Below, one piece after another: positions 9,496-18,359 of a DNA stretch of 64,000 nucleotides. This DNA comes from Tectiglobus sp965223355. GTDB taxonomy: Bacteria > Pseudomonadota > Alphaproteobacteria > Rhizobiales > Hyphomicrobiaceae. The stretch covers positions 4,588,001 to 4,652,000 of the forward strand of contig CBDCWE010000003.1 of NCBI GenBank assembly GCA_965223355.1, in the 5' to 3' direction. Position 1 is the first letter of the stretch, and the number at the start of each line of letters is the position of its first letter. The notes under the pieces were generated by a model. The model ran no database searches. It was not told where the DNA came from and was given only the letters and a program-made list of their open reading frames with translations. Position numbers and translations under genes: made by a program.

Positions 9496-10866
9496 TTAGG
9501 CCGCATCTGCGACGACGCGATTCCGACCGTCCCGCTTTGCGGCATAAAGAGCATTATCAGCTCTTTTGAATAAGAGTTTCGGTGTATCAACAGATGATTC
9601 GATTGTGGATAAACCCACACTGGCGGTCACGGCAATTGACAGCTCGGGCGAGGCACAAAACGGGCGTTGTGCAATTTCCGCCCTCAGGCGCTCGGCAATT
9701 GGGTAGGCGACGGTCATATCAACGTCCGGCATGACCAGGAGAAACTCTTCACCGCCGAGACGACAGACCAGGTCAACGCCGCGTGTGTTTTGGCGGAAGC
9801 GTTCGGCAAATTCGCGCAGCACGACGTCGCCAACATCATGGCCGTAGGTATCATTGATGCGCTTGAAGTGATCGATGTCGGCGACCAGCAACGAGAGCGG
9901 CCGGCCGCGTTCATGGGCATTGTCGACCAGGCCTTGCAGATGTGCCTCCATGTAGCGGCGGTTGTGCAGTCCGGTCAACGCATCCGTGATTGCAAACTCG
10001 ACACTTTGCTCGATCCGGTTGCGCAGATAATCCGAATACCGCTTGCGCTTAATTTGTGTGCGCACACGGGCAAGCAGTTCGTTTTGGTCGATCGGGCGGA
10101 CCAGGTAGTCGTTCACGCCCATCTCCATTCCACGTAACAGGCGCGCTTCGTCTCCGGATTCAACCAGTATGATGATCGGCAAATGTCTGATGCGCTCAAG
10201 CGAACGGATTTGACTACAAAGACGCAAGCCGTCAACACCCTGCAGATTGAGGCTCACGATGACAACATCGAACTCGGACTGCGTCAGGCGAAACAGCGAC
10301 GCATCGAGGCTCACTTCGACCAGCGTCTCATGATTTGGAACCAGCGACGCATAGAGGCGCTCGGCAACACGTGAGCGATCTTCGATCAGCAGAATTCGGC
10401 CACGCTCCTGTTGTATTGCCGCCTCGATGCTGGCCCGTTCCCCCAACCCGAACTGGCTGTTGGTCAAGGCTCGCATGTTCATTTCATCGTTTAGCGTCTT
10501 CAGTCGTGCGAGGTTTTTCACCCGCGTCATCAGGGCAATGTCATCGACCGGCTTGGTCAGAAAGTCGTCCGCTCCGCAATCCAGGCCCTGCAGCTTGTCG
10601 GACGCTTGATCGAGCGCTGTCACCATAATGACCGGGATGTCCTGGGTGGTCGGGTTCTGCTTGAGGCGGCTGCAAACCTCATAGCCGTCCATGCCCGGCA
10701 TCATGACGTCCAGCAGGACGACGTCGACACGGTCGGTTGCGCAGATGTCGAGAGCCTCCTGACCGTTGGAAGCCGTCAATACGTCAAAGTACTCCGCTTG
10801 AAGCCGGGCTTCCAACAGCTTGACGTTGGCCACAATATCATCAACGACCAATACTCGGGCGGTCAT
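9496..10866 (-). CDS. pleD: PleD-type diguanylate cyclase response regulator
   Basis: Makes cyclic di-GMP at the developing pole under DivJ/PleC phosphorelay control in Caulobacter-type bacteria. The 456 residues comprise receiver domain 1 (Asp9, Asp10 and phospho-acceptor Asp53 in LLDVMMPGMDG, with Lys in LTKP), a degenerate second receiver (about 155-270) and a C-terminal GGDEF domain with the active motif RLGGEEF. Five residues before it, RGVD gives the RxxD inhibitory c-di-GMP site. The architecture is that of PleD. It follows divK by 33 bases on the same strand, so the two are probably one operon. Confidence 0.95.
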   Translation of the reverse strand: MTARVLVVDDIVANVKLLEARLQAEYFDVLTASNGQEALDICATDRVDVVLLDVMMPGMDGYEVCSRLKQNPTTQDIPVIMVTALDQASDKLQGLDCGADDFLTKPVDDIALMTRVKNLARLKTLNDEMNMRALTNSQFGLGERASIEAAIQQERGRILLIEDRSRVAERLYASLVPNHETLVEVSLDASLFRLTQSEFDVVIVSLNLQGVDGLRLCSQIRSLERIRHLPIIILVESGDEARLLRGMEMGVNDYLVRPIDQNELLARVRTQIKRKRYSDYLRNRIEQSVEFAITDALTGLHNRRYMEAHLQGLVDNAHERGRPLSLLVADIDHFKRINDTYGHDVGDVVLREFAERFRQNTRGVDLVCRLGGEEFLLVMPDVDMTVAYPIAERLRAEIAQRPFCASPELSIAVTASVGLSTIESSVDTPKLLFKRADNALYAAKRDGRNRVVADAA

Positions 10867-10899
10867 TACGCAACTACAGTCCTTCTCTTCCGCACCACG

Positions 10900-11283
10900 T
10901 TAAGCACCGCCGATGAATTCGCGAACCGTCTCGATAAAGTTCACAATGGAAATCGGCTTCGACAGATAGGCCTCGCAACCGCCCTGGCGAATTCTCTCCT
11001 CATCGCCCTTCATCGCAAACGCCGTTACGGCGACGACCGGAATGTCGCGCAGCTCATCATCATCCTTGAGCCACTTGGTCACTTCCAGTCCCGAAACTTC
11101 CGGCAGTTGAATGTCCATCAGGATCAGCGACGGGCGATGCTCGCGCGCGAGTTTGAGCGCGTCAAAGCCGCTTCGCGTTTGGATCGTCTTATAACCATGC
11201 GCATCGAGCAGATCATGAAACAGCTTCATGTTGAGCTCGTTGTCTTCCACGATCAACACTGACTTCGCACTGGCATTGACCAT
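10900..11283 (-). CDS. divK: DivK single-domain response regulator
   Basis: Single receiver domain that carries the DivJ/PleC signal in cell-fate and division control. With ATG 11283 the protein is 127 residues: acidic pocket Glu13/Asp14 in VLIVEDNELNMKLF, phospho-acceptor Asp57 in LMDIQLPEVSG, a threonine in VAVTAFAMKGDE and Lys in YLSKPI. ELNMKLFHDLLDAHGY is close to DivK rather than to CpdR or other CheY-like proteins. An alternative ATG at 11304 adds seven residues; neither has a strong ribosome-binding site. Linked to pleD downstream. Confidence 0.92.
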   Translation of the reverse strand: MVNASAKSVLIVEDNELNMKLFHDLLDAHGYKTIQTRSGFDALKLAREHRPSLILMDIQLPEVSGLEVTKWLKDDDELRDIPVVAVTAFAMKGDEERIRQGGCEAYLSKPISIVNFIETVREFIGGA

Positions 11284-11461
11284 CGTCGGCGCCCGTTCAA
11301 TCATTGCGGTTCGTTGTTGGTAGCTCACTTTAAGCCTGCGCCTTGAAACCGCTTGTTCATGCCCTGATTCGCCCCTGACAGCGCGGCACCACTTTGCAAC
11401 ATTAGCAGTAACCAACAAATTAAGTGGCCCACAGAAAGAACCATTGGTCCCGGATTGGAAC

Positions 11462-11755
11462 ATGAAACCGAAAGAGCTTAACCATGTTGATGCGCACGGC
11501 GCCGAACTGATCGCGCTTCAGGCGCTGGCATTCATCGCGTCCGACCCCGGCCAGCTTGGTCAGTTCATTGCCCAGACCGGTATTTCGCTCGACGATCTTC
11601 ATCACCGGGCCGGCGACAGGGAGGTGCTGGCGGGCGTGCTCGGCGCGCTGTTGCGGGACGAATCTGCCCTCCTGATGTTCTGTGCAAACAACGCCATCGC
11701 CCCGCAAGACGTGCCGATAGCCGCACACGTCCTTGCGCAAGGCACAGACCGCTAG
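11462..11755 (+). CDS. DUF3572 family protein
   Basis: This 97-residue alpha-helical protein fits the DUF3572 pattern: AELIALQALAFIASDPGQLG, then FIAQTGISLDDLHHRAGD, then LLRDESALLMFCANNAI. DUF3572 genes usually sit beside divK/pleD in alphaproteobacteria, as here, but divergent from divK. Function is unknown. ATG 11462 is used; an in-frame TTG at 11444 is less likely. The TAG stop (11753-11755) is the first TAG of family A copy A2, so the element fixes the C-terminus. Confidence 0.82.
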   Translation: MKPKELNHVDAHGAELIALQALAFIASDPGQLGQFIAQTGISLDDLHHRAGDREVLAGVLGALLRDESALLMFCANNAIAPQDVPIAAHVLAQGTDR

Positions 11756-11887
11756 AGCAACCTGCCTTTATTCGGAATCGGAACGATCCCGAATAAAGGC
11801 AGGTTGCTCGCCTCTAAAGTGGCGATCATCTTTGTGCTTTAAGTCGGAACCGCAATAGCGGTTCCGACTTAAAGCACGATGATCTAG
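11752..11887 (+). repeat. Family A two-hairpin repeat, copy A2
   Basis: Begins and ends with CTAG. Hairpin 1 is a perfect 21-bp stem, GAGCAACCTGCC... against ...GGCAGGTTGCTC. Hairpin 2 carries a paired change (AAGTCGG with CCGACTT) relative to most copies. Supplies the stop codon of the DUF3572 gene. Confidence 0.93.
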
Positions 11888-11972
11888 TGGTCTCAATCAC
11901 TTCACCAGCCCGTGGTCGGATTACTGGTGCGAGGTTGCGACTGAGCGTGGTGCGGTAGCGCAACTGCACGGG

Positions 11973-12920
11973 ATGAGAACTATGCTTCGGACACCTCGAA
12001 CACGCATCGGCATCGACCTTGGCGGCACAAAGATTGCCGGCATCGCGCTGGCGGACGACGACAGTGTCATTGCCACTTTGCGCCGCCCGACACCGCGCCA
12101 TGACTACGGTGCAACGTTAGCGGCCATCCGGGATCTTGTGGAAACCCTGACCGATGCCGCCGCAGCGCGCCATGCCGGCCGACCTGCGACAACCGTCGGC
12201 GTTGCCATGCCCGGTTCGCTGACCGCCGGCGACGGCCGGGTTCAGAACGCGAATTCAACCTGGCTCAACGGCCAACCTTTCGCGGCCGATCTCAAACACC
12301 TGCTCGGCCAGCCGGTGCGCTGCTCCAATGATGCCAATTGTTTTGCCCTGTCCGAGACTTACGATGGCGCTGCCCGAGGCTGCCGAACAGTTTTCGGTAT
12401 CATACTCGGCACCGGCTGCGGCGGCGGCTTGATTGTCGACGGCGCCCTGATCAACGGCCCGCGCAATATTGGTGGTGAATGGGGGCACAATCCACTGCCG
12501 TGGCCGCGGCCGCAGGAACAGCCCGGTCCGGCGTGCTGGTGCGGGCGCCGCGGTTGCATTGAGACGTGGGTGTCCGGGCCGGCCATTGCTCTGGACCATG
12601 AACGCACCACTGGTCAAACGCTGACCAGTGCCGCAATCGCAGCCAACGCCAAGCGTGGCGATACCGACGCCAAGGCAACGCTTGCGCGCCACGCGGACCG
12701 GCTCGCCCGGGCTCTGGCGCCGGTTGTCAACATCTTCGATCCCGACACGATCGTGCTTGGTGGCGGCCTCTCGCAGCTCGATCATCTCTACGACGAACTA
12801 CCCGGACAAGTTGCCCCGCACATTTTCGCTGATGACCCCGTGGTCAGCATCAAACCACCCAAATGGGGCGATGCCAGCGGCGTGCGCGGCGCCGCACGGC
12901 TTTGGCCGCGCAACAGTTAG
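11973..12920 (+). CDS. ROK family sugar kinase (fructokinase / N-acetylglucosamine kinase-like)
   Basis: ROK proteins phosphorylate hexoses. Visible are the N-terminal phosphate loop IGIDLGGTKIAGIAL, the NDANCFALSE substrate region, GTGCGGGLIVDG, and the ROK zinc site with a histidine in GEWGHNPLPW and cysteines in CWCGRRGCIE. It is 315 residues, normal for single-domain ROK kinases with no N-terminal helix-turn-helix, so it is an enzyme rather than a NagC-type repressor. Sugar specificity cannot be read. It starts at ATG 11973 or 11982, 85 bases after repeat A2, and stands alone. Confidence 0.88.
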   Translation: MRTMLRTPRTRIGIDLGGTKIAGIALADDDSVIATLRRPTPRHDYGATLAAIRDLVETLTDAAAARHAGRPATTVGVAMPGSLTAGDGRVQNANSTWLNGQPFAADLKHLLGQPVRCSNDANCFALSETYDGAARGCRTVFGIILGTGCGGGLIVDGALINGPRNIGGEWGHNPLPWPRPQEQPGPACWCGRRGCIETWVSGPAIALDHERTTGQTLTSAAIAANAKRGDTDAKATLARHADRLARALAPVVNIFDPDTIVLGGGLSQLDHLYDELPGQVAPHIFADDPVVSIKPPKWGDASGVRGAARLWPRNS

Positions 12921-12921
12921 T

Positions 12922-12946
12922 CCTTGCCTTGCCTTGCCTTGCCTTG
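12922..12946 (+). repeat. CCTTG pentanucleotide microsatellite
   Basis: Five perfect CCTTG units start two bases after the ROK kinase stop, then decay into CCTCGG and CCTTG. It is a slippage-prone tract in a non-coding position. Confidence 0.9.
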
Positions 12947-12994
12947 CCTCGGCCTTGCATGACCGTGGCATCGGCGCCGCACTGCCGGCCGGCG

Positions 12995-13870
12995 TCATCG
13001 GCTGCACCGTTCCGCCTTTAACATTTCCAGCTTCGTCAGCCGGCCGCGAATCGCCAGATGCCCGTAGTCGATCAACAAACTGCGCGAGACGCCGTTCTCG
13101 AAAAACACAAACCCGATCTCATAGCTCGGCAGCGCATCAACGCGTCCGCTCGACTTTTCGAAGTAGCTCAACGAAACCGGCCAGGCGACAAGACCATCCA
13201 ACGCGCCTGCATTCTCGGCACGCTCGAGCGTTGCATTGAAATCACGCGGCTTGGCGGCGCCGACAATGGCGGTCGTTGCATAAACCTTGGTGCCGTTCTC
13301 CGAGCCATCATACACATCCGACGTGAAAACCAACTTGCCCCGCATCGCCGCCTGCAGCAGTTCAACGGAATGCTGCACCGGAAACAGCACATTGTTGCCG
13401 ACTTCGAACCGACGCAGTTTCGGCTTCGCCACGTGCACCGAGATGCGTTTGCCGTCCGCCATCCGCTGGGCGGACCCAACCGCCGCCTCTTCGAGCGTTT
13501 CGTTGCGAAACTGGTTGGTATCGAAGCGGAAAGTCCGCCCGGCGCCGTCCTCCCAGGACTTGGACCGCAGATCCATGGTCGACTGCCCGCCCTTGTTGTC
13601 CGTCGAGCGGGTTACGAACCGCATGTTCTGGGTATATCCCTTACACGCATCACCGGTCAGCTCGTAGACCATGCGTCCGGTGAGTTCGACTACGCCGGCG
13701 CCGGTTGCCGTGTGTGACAGCGTCATGTCATAAACCGCGCGGTGCGGAGCCAGTTTAACGCTTGCACCATAGGCGCTCACGTTGACTGCACCAACTGCGA
13801 TCAGTGCCAGCCCACCGGCTGCCCCTGCCCGTACCAAGTTCACCACTGTCAAGGCGATATCGATCTTCAT
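12995..13870 (-). CDS. eipB: EipB/DUF1849 periplasmic cell-envelope integrity protein
   Basis: The DUF1849 family includes Brucella EipB, a periplasmic beta-spiral protein needed for envelope integrity. The 291-residue product has an N-terminal hydrophobic segment (ALTVVNLVRAGAAGGLALIA) serving as signal peptide. It then shows LAPHRAVYDMTL, GRMVYELTGDACKGYT, MRFVTRS, SWEDGAGRTFRFDT and KLVFTSDVYDGSENG, a classic DUF1849 run. Two cysteines, one in GDACKGY and one near the C-terminus (AERCSR), match the conserved disulfide pair reported for EipB. ATG 13870 gives a proper signal peptide; the frame is open further upstream. Confidence 0.87.
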   Translation of the reverse strand: MKIDIALTVVNLVRAGAAGGLALIAVGAVNVSAYGASVKLAPHRAVYDMTLSHTATGAGVVELTGRMVYELTGDACKGYTQNMRFVTRSTDNKGGQSTMDLRSKSWEDGAGRTFRFDTNQFRNETLEEAAVGSAQRMADGKRISVHVAKPKLRRFEVGNNVLFPVQHSVELLQAAMRGKLVFTSDVYDGSENGTKVYATTAIVGAAKPRDFNATLERAENAGALDGLVAWPVSLSYFEKSSGRVDALPSYEIGFVFFENGVSRSLLIDYGHLAIRGRLTKLEMLKAERCSR

Positions 13871-13979
13871 TCTTGCCCGGCCTTTTCTGCTACCCGACCA
13901 GCGGGAAATTTGCTGCATGATACGCGTTCAACAAGCATCTTTCGACAGATTTGATGTGAAAATGTCATTAACTTCATGC

Positions 13980-14034
13980 TTCAATGGCGCTTCGATGGAG
14001 CGTCAATGGAACTGCGATGGCGCTTTAATGGCGG
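13980..14034 (+). repeat. Five tandem 11-bp degenerate repeats upstream of the FemAB-like gene
   Basis: Five consecutive 11-mers of the form NNYRATGGMRS: ttcaatggcgc, ttcgatggagc, gtcaatggaac, tgcgatggcgc and tttaatggcgg. They end 50 bases before the chosen start at 14084. The 11-bp spacing puts each unit on the same face of the helix. Confidence 0.75.
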
Positions 14035-14083
14035 CAGAATGAATTTCAACGGTTCGGGGCGAGACCTGGGGGAAGCCAGCGCA

Positions 14084-15265
14084 ATGGCGAACGAAAGCGA
14101 GGCAGTAATCCAGGTCGTCGGATCGATGGCGGACATTCCGGCCGACAACTGGAATGCCTGCGCGCGGCCCGATCCTGCAACTGCCAACCCGTTCATCTCC
14201 CATGCGTTCCTGCAGGCGTTGGAGGACGCCGAAACCGTTCATCCGCGCGCCGGCTGGCAACCCCAACACCTGCTCCTCAGGGACCGAGATGACGTCATCC
14301 AGGCCTGCATGCCGGTCTACGCCAAATCGCACAGCAAGGGCGAATATGTGTTCGACTATGGCTGGGCCGACGCGTTCGAGCGTGCAGGCGGTCAATATTA
14401 CCCCAAGCTCGTCGCAGCCGTTCCCTTCACCCCGGTGCCAGGGCCGCGGCTGCTGGTCAGGCCCGGGCCAAATGCGCGTGAGCGCGAACAGTTTCTACTG
14501 GCCGGCGCAATCGAGTTGTTGCAACGCTACGATGTATCATCCTTTCACATCAATTTTTTGACCGAAAGCGAATGGCTGCGCAGTCAAGACATGGGTTTCC
14601 TGCGCCGCATCGACCAGCAGTTCCACTGGCAGAACCAAGGTTACGATACGTTTGACGACTTTCTGGGAGACCTCGCCTCGCGCAAGCGCAAGACCATCCG
14701 CAAGGAGCGCCGACAGGCAACGAACGCAGGCCTTAAGGTTGCGTGGATCACAGGCTCCGACATCACCGAGGCCGACTGGGATGCGATCTATCGCTTCTAC
14801 ATGGACACCGGCAGCCGCAAATGGGGCCGCCCCTACCTCAACCGCACGTTTTTTTCGTTGCTCGGCGAAGCCATGGCCGACGATTGCCTGCTCATCATGG
14901 TTCACTGCGGCGGGCGGTGCATTGCCGGCGCCCTCAACATCATTGGCGGTGACTGCCTTTATGGGCGCTATTGGGGTGCCGTCGAATACCATCCCTGCCT
15001 GCATTTCGAAGTCTGCTATTATCAAGCCATCGAGTACGCGATTGCCCATCGACTTCAGCGCATCGAAGCCGGTGCCCAAGGCGATCACAAACTCGCGCGC
15101 GGCTACATGCCAACCCCCACCTACTCCGCCCATTACATCCCGAACCCGAGCTTTCGTCGCGCCGTCGCCGCATATCTGGAGGACGAGCGCGCCTACGTCG
15201 AGCGCACCACCGAAGCCTTGGCAGAATACGGTCCCTATCGCAAAGCGGCGAACGAAACCCATTGA
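14084..15265 (+). CDS. FemAB/GNAT-like protein of the DUF482 (peptidogalycan biosynthesis) family
   Basis: Members are annotated as GNAT N-acyltransferases or 'peptidogalycan biosynthesis' proteins. The 393 residues include NPFISHAFLQALEDA, an N-terminal half with YVFDYGWADAFERAG, HINFLTESEW, LASRKRKTIRKERRQA and a C-terminal acyltransferase-like region ending EAGAQGDHKLARGY and MPTPTYSAHY. These are strong DUF482 markers. ATG 14084 is chosen because a purine-rich GGGGGAAG lies before it. An in-frame ATG at 13976 would translate the 11-bp repeats into an unlikely peptide. The gene is divergent from eipB. The acyl acceptor is unknown. Confidence 0.82.
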   Translation: MANESEAVIQVVGSMADIPADNWNACARPDPATANPFISHAFLQALEDAETVHPRAGWQPQHLLLRDRDDVIQACMPVYAKSHSKGEYVFDYGWADAFERAGGQYYPKLVAAVPFTPVPGPRLLVRPGPNAREREQFLLAGAIELLQRYDVSSFHINFLTESEWLRSQDMGFLRRIDQQFHWQNQGYDTFDDFLGDLASRKRKTIRKERRQATNAGLKVAWITGSDITEADWDAIYRFYMDTGSRKWGRPYLNRTFFSLLGEAMADDCLLIMVHCGGRCIAGALNIIGGDCLYGRYWGAVEYHPCLHFEVCYYQAIEYAIAHRLQRIEAGAQGDHKLARGYMPTPTYSAHYIPNPSFRRAVAAYLEDERAYVERTTEALAEYGPYRKAANETH

Positions 15266-15289
15266 CACGATTGGGGCAATGTAAGTCCG

Positions 15290-15430
15290 GGGTCCAGGGG
15301 ACCCATCCCCTGGTCGGGGTGTTTGAGGGGCTGAAAGCCCCTCAAAGATCGCCGCTTGGCGGCGATATGTTAAGGGCTCCGCCGTTGCCGATCCCGCCAA
15401 AGGGCATTGCCCTTTGGAAACCCGTGACGT
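15290..15430 (+). repeat. Family B multi-hairpin repeat, copy B3
   Basis: Same hairpin order as B1. The fourth hairpin is damaged (ttaagggctccgccgttgc) and the terminal TIR is not recognisable, so this is an older copy. It follows the DUF482 gene by 25 bases. Confidence 0.88.
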
Positions 15431-15736
15431 GTTCGGTGGTTGCCTAGATCATGGCCGAAGGCGCAATCAGGTTGAACAATGAGCCGAGGAATTGATAAAC
15501 GCCGGGACGCCACGTCGACGCGCCAGCCTGGGCACGGTATTGTGGCGCCTGTCGACAGGCCCAACGAGACCCGAGCCATTGCACATGAACCCTATCCGCC
15601 AACCCGGTTGTCGCGGCCGTGAACCGGCTTTGGCGCCGGACGACGCCTTCATTTGCAGGCGGGACGCCAGCGCCACGGGGGCAAAGTTGCCAGCGCAACA
15701 ATCGCCTGACCCAAGGCGCGATCGGAGCGCGCTCGG
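15431..15736. other. Intergenic region before rsmA
   Basis: In many proteobacteria pdxA directly precedes rsmA; no pdxA is present. A reverse 85-codon frame at 15444-15701 ends STWRPGVYQFLGSLFNLI and could be the tail of an old protein, but I cannot place it in a family. Confidence 0.4.
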
Positions 15737-16600
15737 ATGACCGATGACGGCCTCCCGCCGCTGCGCGAAGTCATCAAGGCGCACGGTCTGACCGCCAAAC
15801 GCAGCCTCGGGCAGAACTTCATTCTGGATTTGAACCTGACGCGGAAAATCGCTTCGCTGGGCGGCGATCTTGCCGGCAAGACGGTGGTCGAAGTCGGCCC
15901 CGGTCCCGGCGGTCTTACACGGGCCTTGCTCGGCGGTGGCGCGGGTCGCGTGATCGGCATCGAGCAGGACCCACGATGCTTGGCCGCGCTGACCGACATC
16001 GCGGCGCATTGGCCCGGTCAGTTGTTCGTGCACAATTGCGACGCGCTTGCGATGGACTGGTCTGCGCTGCTCGCCGAACACGGTCCCGCGCACCCGCATG
16101 ATGTCGCGATTGTTGCCAACCTGCCGTACGGCGTTGCAACCAAACTGCTGATCGGCTGGTTGCAATCCGACCATTGGCCGCCGTGGTATGGGCGCATGGT
16201 GCTGATGTTTCAGCGCGAGGTTGCAGACCGCATTGTGGCGGCACCGGGCAGCAAAGCCTACGGGCGTTTATCCGTGATCTGCCAGTGGAGCGCCGACGTG
16301 CGGATCGCGCTGACGCTGCCGCCGGCCGCGTTTACGCCGCCGCCCAAGGTCGCCTCGGCGGTTGTGGTGTTTGTGCCCAAGGACCAACGCCATCCGCCGT
16401 GCTCGCCGCAAACGCTGGAGCGCATCACGGCGGCCGTCTTCGGGCAACGCCGCAAAATGCTGCGTTCCAGCCTCAAACAGCTCACCCCGTTCCCGGAACT
16501 GGTCCTGGACAAGGCTGAGATTGCACCGTCGTTGCGCGGTGAGGCCGTCGATGTCGCCGGCTTTGCGCGGCTTGCCAGGGCACTCGACGTCGACCCCTGA
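15737..16600 (+). CDS. rsmA: 16S rRNA (adenine1518/1519-N6)-dimethyltransferase
   Basis: RsmA (KsgA) dimethylates two adenosines in helix 45 of 16S rRNA during 30S maturation. The 287-residue product has the family N-terminus AKRSLGQNFILDLNLTRKI, the SAM-binding VVEVGPGPGGLTRALL, the catalytic motif NLPYGVATKLL, and MVLMFQREVADRI. The C-terminal helical part contains FGQRRKMLRSSLK. Length and motifs are complete. It stands alone here: the usual upstream pdxA and surA are absent, and repeat A3 follows 30 bases after the stop. Confidence 0.96.
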   Translation: MTDDGLPPLREVIKAHGLTAKRSLGQNFILDLNLTRKIASLGGDLAGKTVVEVGPGPGGLTRALLGGGAGRVIGIEQDPRCLAALTDIAAHWPGQLFVHNCDALAMDWSALLAEHGPAHPHDVAIVANLPYGVATKLLIGWLQSDHWPPWYGRMVLMFQREVADRIVAAPGSKAYGRLSVICQWSADVRIALTLPPAAFTPPPKVASAVVVFVPKDQRHPPCSPQTLERITAAVFGQRRKMLRSSLKQLTPFPELVLDKAEIAPSLRGEAVDVAGFARLARALDVDP

Positions 16601-16630
16601 CGGCGCCGCGCCGACGCTGCAACCGTGCGT

Positions 16631-16766
16631 CTAGAGCAACCTGCCTTTATTCGGAATCGGAACGATCCCGAATAAAGGCAGGTTGCTCGCCTCTCAAGTG
16701 GCGATCATCATCGTGCTTTCAGTTGGAACCGCAATAGCGGTTCCAACTGAAAGCACGATGATCTAG
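16631..16766 (+). repeat. Family A two-hairpin repeat, copy A3
   Basis: CTAG at both ends and a perfect hairpin 1. Hairpin 2 has the paired variant CTTTCAGTTGG with CCAACTGAAAG. Its right-hand CTAG forms the stop codon of the reverse amidohydrolase gene. Confidence 0.93.
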
Positions 16767-18007
16767 CGAGCGAGCCGGTCCTTGACGAGCTGACCGCCTT
16801 TCATGATCAGCGGCATGTGCCTGCCCTGGTTGGTCAACAGCGCGATGTCGGCGAGCGGATCACCGTCGACAACGATCAGGTCTGCGTGGGCGCCGACGGC
16901 CACGGCACCGAGCCGGCCCTCGAAGCCCAAGGCCTGCGCCGCATAGAGGGTTGCAGAACGAATGACCTCGATGCTCGGCAAGTAGCGCGCACGCAGCGTA
17001 AACTCATCCGACTGATATGGGTGCATGTCGCCAAGCAGGTCGGTGCCATAGGCCATCAGCACGCCGGCATCCGCCAGCGTCTCAAGCGCGGCAAGACCGG
17101 CGCTGCGCACATCCTCGATCTTGGCAACGGACTCCGCCGGCAGGCCCATTTCGGCACCGACCCTAGCCAGCACATCGAACGTGATGTTGGTTGGCACGAC
17201 GTAGGCGCCGGCATCCCGCAGGAAGCCGGCCGTGGCGGCGGTTATGAGATTGCCGTGCTCGACCGACTTGACGCCGCAGTCCACCGCTCGGTAGATCGCT
17301 TCATCGGTGTAGAGATGGGCGGCCACGTACGTTTGCGCGTTGCGCGCCTCTTCGACAGCGGCCTCGGTTTCAGCGCGCGAGAAGCCGACAAACGCGATCG
17401 GATCGGTCGGAGAGGAAATGCCGCCGTTGGCCATCAGCTTGATGAATTCGGCGCCGCCCTTGATTTCTTCGCGCGCGACACGACGCACGCCATCGACGCC
17501 ATCGACGACACGGCCAAGCGTGCCAGCCTTGTTGGCGTAATAGTCGACGTCTCTGTGATGAAAGCGGCCGCGGTAGTCGGTATGGCCGCCGGTTTGCGAC
17601 AATGCCTTACCACAGATGATCAACCGCGGGCCGACGATGGTGCCCTCCTCAAGCGCCATCTTGAGGCCGATGTCGGCGCCGCCCAAATCGCGCACGGTCG
17701 TGAAACCGCGCATCAGCATGCCATGCATGATCCTGGCACAGCGCAGCGCAACCAGGGTGTTGGGCAGTTCCGCATTCGCCGTCAGATTGGCGAGCGTCGC
17801 AATGACATGGACGTGGCAGTCGATCAGGCCCGGCATCAACGTCTTGCCGGCAACATCGATAATGGTGGCACCATCCGTTGAGACGCGCTCGCCGGTGACG
17901 GCTGTAATCAAACCCGCTTCGACGACGACGTCCTGATCTGCAATGGCCTCATCCGCACGGCCATCGAGGACGCAGGCATTGCGCAATACGATCACGTTTT
18001 CTGACAT
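16763..18007 (-). CDS. Amidohydrolase family protein (imidazolonepropionase/Xaa-Pro-dipeptidase-like)
   Basis: Metal-dependent hydrolase of the amidohydrolase superfamily with a TIM-barrel core. The 414 residues show LMPGLIDCHVHV (first metal HxH), MLMRGFTTVRDLGG, EFIKLMANGG with the lysine expected to be carboxylated, a histidine in AHLYTDEAIYRA, VKSVEHGN and the late aspartate in AYGTDLLGDMH. This matches the imidazolonepropionase-like subgroup that cleaves Xaa-Pro-type dipeptides or related amides; substrate is not certain. ATG 18007 has AAGGAG seven bases before it. The final residue is followed by a TAG that belongs to repeat A3. Confidence 0.88.
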   Translation of the reverse strand: MSENVIVLRNACVLDGRADEAIADQDVVVEAGLITAVTGERVSTDGATIIDVAGKTLMPGLIDCHVHVIATLANLTANAELPNTLVALRCARIMHGMLMRGFTTVRDLGGADIGLKMALEEGTIVGPRLIICGKALSQTGGHTDYRGRFHHRDVDYYANKAGTLGRVVDGVDGVRRVAREEIKGGAEFIKLMANGGISSPTDPIAFVGFSRAETEAAVEEARNAQTYVAAHLYTDEAIYRAVDCGVKSVEHGNLITAATAGFLRDAGAYVVPTNITFDVLARVGAEMGLPAESVAKIEDVRSAGLAALETLADAGVLMAYGTDLLGDMHPYQSDEFTLRARYLPSIEVIRSATLYAAQALGFEGRLGAVAVGAHADLIVVDGDPLADIALLTNQGRHMPLIMKGGQLVKDRLAR

Positions 18008-18221
18008 GGCGTGCTCCTTCACGGGTGCCTGCTCCGGCGCGGCGGCCGTTGCCGTCGCCGTCACTGTGCCATAGACACCGGGCGGCAGGAAGCTGCCTGG
18101 ACACCGGGCGGCTCGACCCAGTGGCGGATGCCGCGATCTCGCACGGCCATCATGCGCGCAGCGTTGCGTGTCCGGCCGCCGCGACCGCGGATGTCACCGC
18201 TGAAATCGCAGCGCGCCGACG

Positions 18222-18359
18222 CTAGAGCAACCTGCCTTTATTCGGAATCGGAACGATCCCGAATAAAGGCAGAAAGTTGCTCGCCTCTAAAGTGGCGATC
18301 ATCTTTGTGCTTCAAGTTGGAACCGCAATAGCGGTTCCAACTTGAAGCACGATGATCTA
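18222..18359 (+). repeat. Family A two-hairpin repeat, copy A4
   Basis: CTAG start, GATCTA end. Hairpin 2 has the compensated pair CTTCAAGTTGG with CCAACTTGAAG. It abuts the IS256-type transposase fragment exactly. Confidence 0.93.
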
